Of a DNA stretch of 23,180 bases, positions 18,727-23,180 are shown piece by piece. The notes below the pieces were generated by a model. The model had not been told where the DNA came from. It did no database searches and saw only the letters and a list, made by a program, of their open reading frames with translations. The number at the start of each line of letters is the position of its first letter. Position 1 is the first letter of the stretch. Made by a program: the position numbers and the translations under genes. This stretch comes from an uncultured Collinsella sp. (GTDB lineage Bacteria > Actinomycetota > Coriobacteriia > Coriobacteriales > Coriobacteriaceae): assembly GCA_947002045.1 (NCBI GenBank), contig CAMQJB010000033.1, positions 1 through 23,180 on the forward strand. Direction: 5' to 3'.

Positions 18727-18851
18727 AGCTCACGTCAGCGAAAACGTCCCTAAGCGAGCAAGGTGACGTGAAAGAGGAGGGAAGCGTACTTTTGTACGCG
18801 ACCGCCGATTGAACGTCAGATTGCCGCTTAGGGGCGTTTGCAGCGTCAGCT
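18727..18851. repeat. Large imperfect inverted repeat next to niaR
   Basis: A roughly 125-bp imperfect palindrome. Its ends are AGCT; ACGTCCCTAAGCG (18744-18756) faces CGCTTAGGGGCGT (18825-18837); the centre is a perfect GCGTAC-TTTT-GTACGC hairpin (18784-18799). The right end overlaps the niaR stop codon. It lies between convergent ferredoxin and niaR genes and could end niaR transcription, but it is far longer than a terminator. Confidence 0.7.
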
Positions 18852-19395
18852 ACGATAGGTCGTCTTCGTAGGGCATTAGGTCTGCCAGATAGCCCTTCTC
18901 CTTGAGCATGGCCTCGATCTCGTCGAGGGTTTGCTCGTCTTCTGCCGCAATGCGGTGGAAGTGATAGCCGCTGGTTACCGTCAGCAGCGGAAAGCTCTTG
19001 CCGCTCTCGATATCGTGCAGGTAGCGCTCAACATCGCGACGATTGCGGATGTCCAGGTCGGCCGTGATCTTGCCGTACACGCGGTGATTGACGATCACGT
19101 TGAGCACGGCGCCGCCCGCGTCGACGATGCTCGTGAGCTCATCGCCCGCCTGCTCCACGCCGTGGCGAACCTTGACCAGACGCGTGGGCACAGCCGGGCT
19201 GCTCGCCGCCTCCTGTAGCACATAGCCGCGATTGGTGGCGACGATATCGTGTCCGTCGGCGCGCAGCAGGGCAATGTCCTGCACCACGACCTGACGGCTC
19301 ACGCCCACCTCGCGGGCAAGCGCGCTGCCCGAAACGGGCTCCGTGGCCCCCTCAAGTACGCCCATGATGGCACGGCGACGCTCGCGGGCGTCCAT
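18850..19395 (-). CDS. niaR: Niacin-responsive repressor NiaR
   Basis: A 181-residue protein. The N-terminal winged helix (HTH_11, ~5-60) has GSALAREVGVSRQVVVQDI. The C-terminal 3H domain has the expected metal ligands: His78, Glu86, His145 and His147, which align with the nickel-binding residues of Thermotoga TM1602 as I remember them (79, 87, 146, 148). In Bacillus (YrxA) and Thermotoga the family represses NAD synthesis and niacin uptake when niacin is present. Its ATG overlaps the nadC stop by one base, so it is co-translated as the last gene of nadA-nadB-nadC-niaR. The operon therefore encodes its own repressor, and the palindrome upstream of nadA is the probable target. Confidence 0.92.
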   Translation of the reverse strand: MDARERRRAIMGVLEGATEPVSGSALAREVGVSRQVVVQDIALLRADGHDIVATNRGYVLQEAASSPAVPTRLVKVRHGVEQAGDELTSIVDAGGAVLNVIVNHRVYGKITADLDIRNRRDVERYLHDIESGKSFPLLTVTSGYHFHRIAAEDEQTLDEIEAMLKEKGYLADLMPYEDDLS

Positions 19396-20255
19396 TATTT
19401 ACCGTCCAGCAGACGCAGGTGCTTAAGCGAGAGGTCGAGGATCGGCGCAGAGTGCGTCAACGCCCCCGAGCTAATAAAGTCAACGCCCAGGTCGGCAAGC
19501 GCGCGGATATTGCCGGCGTCCACATTGCCCGAGCACTCGGTCTTGGCGCGACCGGCGATAAGCTCGATAGCGGCGGCCATGTCGTCGTGGGTCATGTTGT
19601 CGAACATGATGATATCGGCGCCGGCCTCCACGGCCTCGCGCACCATGTCCAGGTTCTCGCACTCGATCTCGACCGTCGTGGTAAACGATGCATGGGCGCG
19701 CGCCATCTCGATCGCACGCGTCACGCCACCGGCGGCGTCGATGTGGTTGTCCTTGAGCATAGCGGCCGTCGACAGGTTGTAACGGTGATTGCTGCCGCCG
19801 CCGATCTCGACTGCGGCCTTCTCGAAGACGCGCATGCCCGGCGTGGTCTTGCGCGTGTCGACAAGCACGGTCTTGGTGCCCTCGAGCGCAGCCGCCATCC
19901 GATGCGTGTAAGTAGCGATGCCGCTCATGCGCTGCAGGTAGTTGAGCGCCACGCGCTCGCCCGAAAGCAGCACGCGCGCATCGCCGCGCACCTGGCCCAC
20001 ATGGTCGCCGGCGTGTACCTCGTCGCCGTCCGCGACATCGAACAACGCGGAGCTCTGCGGATCCAGCAGCTCAAAGGTGCGGGCGAATACGTCCAGGCCG
20101 GCGATAATGCCGTCGGCCTTGGCGATGAGCTCAACGGTAGCGGGGCGCGCCGTGGGGCACACGCTCGCCGTACTCACGTCCTCAAAGGTAATGTCCTCGC
20201 GCAGAGCCTGCAAAATCAGATCATCGACGACGAGCTTCATGGTAATGGGATTCAT
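19395..20255 (-). CDS. nadC: Nicotinate-nucleotide pyrophosphorylase (quinolinate phosphoribosyltransferase)
   Basis: A 286-residue enzyme of normal length. It converts quinolinate and PRPP to nicotinate mononucleotide with loss of CO2, the step that feeds NAD synthesis. The N-terminal beta domain (~1-110) is followed by the alpha/beta barrel with the family's signature stretches: GERVALNYLQRMSGIAT (99-115), DTRKTTPGMR (133-142), GGGSNHRYNL (152-161) and LKDNHI (167-172), which include the substrate-binding Arg, His and Lys residues. ATG 20255 lies 3 bp past the nadB stop, with GGAGGAG inside the end of nadB, so the two are translationally coupled. A second ATG 5 codons later is possible but less well spaced. 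Confidence 0.97.
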   Translation of the reverse strand: MNPITMKLVVDDLILQALREDITFEDVSTASVCPTARPATVELIAKADGIIAGLDVFARTFELLDPQSSALFDVADGDEVHAGDHVGQVRGDARVLLSGERVALNYLQRMSGIATYTHRMAAALEGTKTVLVDTRKTTPGMRVFEKAAVEIGGGSNHRYNLSTAAMLKDNHIDAAGGVTRAIEMARAHASFTTTVEIECENLDMVREAVEAGADIIMFDNMTHDDMAAAIELIAGRAKTECSGNVDAGNIRALADLGVDFISSGALTHSAPILDLSLKHLRLLDGK

Positions 20256-20258
20256 GGT

Positions 20259-21635
20259 CTACTCCTCCACGGCCTGCGTGCCGGCGGCACGGGCCAGATC
20301 ATCGATTGCAAGGGTATCGGAACTCAAGGCGCGATGGCGTCCATCGAGCGCGGGCTCGCCTGCCTGTTCCACGGCCAGCGACTCGCCGGTGCGCATACGC
20401 CAAGCAGCGCGGCGACCCCAGACTAGGGACTCGAGCAGGCTGTTGGAAGCCAGGCGATTCTTGCCGTGAACGCCATTGCAGGCCGTCTCGCCAGCGGCGT
20501 AGAGCTCGGGCATCGAGGTGCGGCCGTCCTTGTCGACCCACACGCCGCCCATAAAGTAGTGCTGCGTGGGCGTGACGGGAATGGGCTCGTCCAGGATGTC
20601 GCGACCGTCCTCCAGGCAGCGCGCGCGGATATTGGCAAAGTGCCCGGTCACCACGTCGCGCTCGACGGGGGCAAAGCTCAGCCACTCGTGCTCGGTGCCG
20701 TCCTGCTTCATCTGCTCGCGGATGGCGGCGGCGACAACGTCGCGCGGCTGCAACTCGTCGGTAAAACGCTCGCCGGCGGCATTGAGCAGAATCGCGCCCT
20801 CGCCGCGGCAGCTTTCGCTGATTAGGAACGTGCGGCCCGGCTGCGGCGAGAACAGACCCGTGGGGTGAATCTGCACGTAGTCCAGGTGCTCCATCGTGAT
20901 GCCGTGCTCCTGCGCGATGTAGCAGGCGTCACCGGTGAGCTGCGGGTAGTTGGTCGAGTGGTCGTACACGCCACCGATACCGCCCGTTGCCCACAGCGTA
21001 TGGCGGGCATGGATCTTAAACGGCTTACCAGCACGCACGCCCTCAGCGGCATTTGCCAGCTCGTCGGCGGGGCGAGCTGAATCGTCCTCGTCCACGGCGA
21101 CGGCGACGACGCCGGTGCACACCGTGGCGTCATCGCGCTCGGCGGTCAGGATGTCGGTCATGGCAACGTGTTCGAGAATCTGCACGTTATCCAGCTTGCG
21201 GACAGCCTGGAGCAGCTTGGTCGTAATTTCCTTGCCCGTAATATCGGCATGGAAGGCGATGCGCGGGCGGCTGTGCGCGCCCTCGCGGGTAAAGTCGAGG
21301 CTGCCGTCGGCCTTCCGCTCAAAGTCCACGCCCATGGCCAGCAGGTCGTTGATGACCGAACGGCTCGAGCGAATCATGATGTCTACACTCTCGCGGCGGT
21401 TCTCGTAATGGCCGGCGTGCATAGTGTCCTCAAAGAAGGCATCGTAGTCAGAACCCTCGGGCAGTACGCAGATGCCGCCCTGCGCGAGCATCGAATCGCA
21501 CTCGTCGACAGCGCCCTTGGAGAGCATGATTACGCGCGTGCTCGTCGGCAGATTGAGGGCCGCGTATAGGCCTGCCACGCCGCAGCCGGCAATGACGACA
21601 TCGCACTCCATGTCGGAGTATTGCTTGGTTTCCAT
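20259..21635 (-). CDS. nadB: L-aspartate oxidase NadB, short form
   Basis: A 458-residue flavoprotein that oxidises L-aspartate to iminoaspartate, the substrate of NadA. The FAD-binding GCGVAG is at residues 17-22, then SMLAQGG, an HSRPRIAFHADITGKEI segment, HPTGLFSPQPGRTFLISESCRGEGA, and GETACNGVHGKNRLASNSLLE near the C-terminus. It lacks most of the ~100-residue C-terminal helical domain found in E. coli NadB (540 residues). Shorter forms are known in clostridia, so this is probably natural, not a truncation. ATG 21635 has AGAGGATTCC upstream. An in-frame extension to 22022 would run deep into nadA and is rejected. Oxygen-independent turnover with fumarate as acceptor would suit an anaerobe. 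Confidence 0.95.
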   Translation of the reverse strand: METKQYSDMECDVVIAGCGVAGLYAALNLPTSTRVIMLSKGAVDECDSMLAQGGICVLPEGSDYDAFFEDTMHAGHYENRRESVDIMIRSSRSVINDLLAMGVDFERKADGSLDFTREGAHSRPRIAFHADITGKEITTKLLQAVRKLDNVQILEHVAMTDILTAERDDATVCTGVVAVAVDEDDSARPADELANAAEGVRAGKPFKIHARHTLWATGGIGGVYDHSTNYPQLTGDACYIAQEHGITMEHLDYVQIHPTGLFSPQPGRTFLISESCRGEGAILLNAAGERFTDELQPRDVVAAAIREQMKQDGTEHEWLSFAPVERDVVTGHFANIRARCLEDGRDILDEPIPVTPTQHYFMGGVWVDKDGRTSMPELYAAGETACNGVHGKNRLASNSLLESLVWGRRAAWRMRTGESLAVEQAGEPALDGRHRALSSDTLAIDDLARAAGTQAVEE

Positions 21636-21655
21636 AGGAATCCTCTCCCTTGTAA

Positions 21656-21686
21656 TGTGACATAAGGGACCGCCCCTCATGTCACA
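21656..21686. repeat. Hairpin between nadA and nadB
   Basis: TGTGACAT (21656-21663) pairs with ATGTCACA (21679-21686), with a GGG/CCC stem inside the loop. It begins 5 bp past the nadA stop. It may be a processing or attenuation site that tunes nadB against nadA. Its GGGACCG core recalls the other palindromes of the window. Confidence 0.65.
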
Positions 21687-21691
21687 TCGTT

Positions 21692-22717
21692 CTAGCGCGC
21701 CGCGTACTCGAGCATGCGGTCGAGCGTGAGCTTGGCCTGATCGGCGGCCTCGTCCGACACGCCAATCTGCACCTCGCCCTCGCCCGTCTCCAGGCAGTGC
21801 ACGAGCTTTTCGAGCGTGATGAGATCCATGTTGACGCAGGTGGGCTGCACCGCAGGGAAGTAGAACTTTTTGCCGGTGCCCTCGCAGCGGCGCTCGAGCT
21901 CGTAGAGCACGCCGCGGACCGTCACGATGATGAACTCGTTGGCGTCCGACTCCTCGGCATACTTGATGATGCCGGCGGTGGAGCCGATGTAGTCGGCCTC
22001 GGCAAGGACGTCGGCCTTGCATTCGGGGTGCGCCAGTACGAGCGCGTTGGGATGCGCCTCCTGCGCATCGACAATCTGCTCGACGGTGATGATGTGGTGG
22101 CGCGGGCAGTAGCCCTTGTTAAGCATGACGTGCTTTTGCGGCACCTGCTCGGCTACGAAGCGGCCCAGGTTTTGATCGGGGATGAACAGGACGTGTTGCT
22201 GCGGCAGCTCGGACACGATCTTGACGGCGTTGGAGCTGGTGACACACACGTCGCTCCAACTCTTGATCTCGACCGTCGAGTTGACGTAGCAGACCACGGC
22301 AAGGTCGTCGCCGTACTCGGCGCGCGCTGCATCGACTGTCTCGCGCTTGACCATGTGAGCCATGGGGCAGTCCGCGCCCGGCTCGGGCAACAGCACGGTC
22401 TTGGTGGGATTGAGCAGCTTGGCGCTCTCGCCCATAAACTCCACGCCGCACAGCACGATGGTCTGCTGCGGCAGGCTTTTGGCGAGCTTTGCCAGGTAGA
22501 AGCTGTCGCCGACGAAATCGGCAACGGCTTGGACCTCGGGCGCCACATAATAGTGCGCCAAGATCACCGCGTCACGTTGGGTTTTTAGTTGCTGAATGGC
22601 CTCGACGAGCTCTGCGGGCACCAATGCCGCGCGCTCCGTTGCCGTCGTTGCCGATGCCAGGCCGGCCGCGATATCGCGCGCAAGCTCCGACGCATCCATG
22701 TTCGCGCTCTGTGCCAT
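21692..22717 (-). CDS. nadA: Quinolinate synthase NadA
   Basis: A 341-residue enzyme of the longer NadA type. It condenses iminoaspartate with dihydroxyacetone phosphate to quinolinate, using an oxygen-sensitive [4Fe-4S] cluster. Likely cluster cysteines are in VLCGVEFMGE, AHPECKAD and QPTCVNMDL. Other family landmarks are DSFYLAKLA, NSTVEIKSWSDVCVTSSNAVKI and the GSTAGIIKY segment. ATG 22717 has GAGGGG about 5 bases upstream; a TTG one codon earlier is less likely. It is first in the nadA-nadB-nadC-niaR operon, 56 bp before nadB, downstream of a promoter overlapped by a long palindrome that is the probable NiaR site. Confidence 0.97.
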   Translation of the reverse strand: MAQSANMDASELARDIAAGLASATTATERAALVPAELVEAIQQLKTQRDAVILAHYYVAPEVQAVADFVGDSFYLAKLAKSLPQQTIVLCGVEFMGESAKLLNPTKTVLLPEPGADCPMAHMVKRETVDAARAEYGDDLAVVCYVNSTVEIKSWSDVCVTSSNAVKIVSELPQQHVLFIPDQNLGRFVAEQVPQKHVMLNKGYCPRHHIITVEQIVDAQEAHPNALVLAHPECKADVLAEADYIGSTAGIIKYAEESDANEFIIVTVRGVLYELERRCEGTGKKFYFPAVQPTCVNMDLITLEKLVHCLETGEGEVQIGVSDEAADQAKLTLDRMLEYAAR

Positions 22718-22752
22718 CAAGGCCCCTCTCTTTTGGCGAATCTTGGGGCTTT

Positions 22753-22801
22753 AGTATGACACCTAGGTTTACAGCTGACAAGACAGCTGTAAACCTAGGT
22801 G
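22753..22801 (-). promoter_or_regulatory. nad operon promoter with overlapping palindromic operator (probable NiaR site)
   Basis: Reading leftward, TTGTCA (22781-22776), a 17-bp spacer and CATACT (22758-22753) make a good promoter (5/6 and 4/6 matches). A perfect 18-bp inverted repeat, 22760-22777 with 22784-22801 around ACAAGA, covers the -35 box and spacer; each arm includes GGTTTACAGCTG. Binding there would block polymerase. NiaR, encoded at the operon's end, is the obvious candidate. Confidence 0.75.
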
Positions 22802-22826
22802 TAAAGTTGAAATAAAGATTCAATCA

Positions 22827-22885
22827 TGCGGCAGGTCCATTTTCGAACTGGCAAGCTGAGGATAGTCGAAAATGGACCTGCCGCA
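22827..22885. repeat. Perfect 20-bp inverted repeat upstream of the nad operon
   Basis: Bases 22827-22846 pair perfectly with 22866-22885 around a 19-base loop; the arm holds GCGGCAGGTCCATTTTCGA. There is no T run. It lies 26 bp beyond the nad operator. Together with the next element it fills the terminal 22718-23180 region, where I see no real gene. Confidence 0.85.
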
Positions 22886-22923
22886 CGGTTTGATCGGCCC
22901 GTTTTGCCTTGGACCAAGGGGCA

Positions 22924-23132
22924 GTGGTCAAAAAAGGCCAAATATGAGTACTGTCACCAAATTAGTAGCAGCGATTTTCCAGTCCAGAGCAGCAAAATCG
23001 CCTTGTTTGGAGCCCGATCGCGACTCTGAAGGACGAAAATCGATGTACTTTTGGCCGCTGGCACCAATTTTTGAGGCCATTTGGCTGCCACCAAACTGGT
23101 AACAGTACTCATATTTGGCCTTTTTTGACCAC
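22924..23132. repeat. 209-bp structured element with 31-bp perfect terminal inverted repeats
   Basis: Bases 22924-22954 pair perfectly with 23102-23132. Pairing continues inward with about six mismatches to 22972/23084, giving arms of about 49 bp. Inside is a GCGATTTT/AAAATCGC hairpin (22971-22978/22994-23001) and an AAAATCGAT echo at 23036-23044. Each end has a GGCC next to an A or T run. It has no convincing coding frame and could be a MITE-like element or a structured RNA. Bases 23133-23180 hold nothing I recognise. Confidence 0.8.
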
Positions 23133-23180
23133 CGGGTTTCCGGCAGACCCCAAAAGCGGGCCCCCCTCGCGCGATCCGGG

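Noticed and set aside
21636..22022. N-terminal extension of nadB
   Set aside because: It runs in a second frame through the end of nadA; the real NadB starts just before the FAD-binding motif.
22826..23102. Short plus-strand frames in the terminal region
   Set aside because: They lie within perfect inverted repeats and have no ribosome-binding site or domain.

Overview
The window looks like a contig end from a high-GC anaerobic actinobacterium of the class Coriobacteriia, most likely Collinsella or a close relative. The grounds are the dnaK-grpE-dnaJ-hspR order with a MerR-type HspR, a ClpB disaggregase, a nadA-nadB-nadC-niaR operon, a short 2[4Fe-4S] ferredoxin, and an Fe-S flavoprotein next to a DUF5692-like membrane protein. 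This assignment rests on gene content and remembered families, not on a search. The first ~54 bases are a cytosine run that looks like a sequencing artefact and cuts off the first gene.

Layout. (1) 1-3715: a divergent unit. A large Fe-S/FAD oxidoreductase runs leftward off the edge. A TetR-family regulator and a multi-pass membrane protein run rightward. Two TTGAC-N5-GTCAA palindromes sit in the shared intergenic region. (2) 3953-5781: an acidic single-pass surface protein and a tiny proline-rich protein on the opposite strand. (3) 5914-8541: clpB. (4) 8542-11038: an accessory island with two unrecognised membrane-anchored proteins. It is bracketed by two copies of a tandem hairpin array with a period of about 80 bp, and interspersed with REP-like palindromes. 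(5) 11039-13339: an aconitase-superfamily hydratase. (6) 13614-17914: hspR, dnaJ, grpE and dnaK, read leftward from dnaK. (7) 18424-18609: ferredoxin. (8) 18850-22717: the NAD de novo operon with its own repressor gene, read leftward from a promoter overlapped by an 18-bp-arm palindrome. (9) 22803-23180: long structured inverted repeats with no convincing gene.

How the genes work together. DnaK, GrpE, DnaJ and ClpB form the disaggregation and refolding machinery, and HspR is its expected repressor. The dnaK and clpB upstream regions share a 27-bp near-palindrome (23/27 identical) that is neither CIRCE nor the textbook HAIR sequence. It is the best candidate for this lineage's HspR operator. 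NadB and NadA make quinolinate from aspartate, NadC converts it to nicotinate mononucleotide, and NiaR should shut the operon when niacin is available.

The most unusual content is intergenic: a high density of long, nearly perfect inverted repeats of several sequence families, including the 80-bp-period hairpin arrays at 8720-8980 and 10674-10853.
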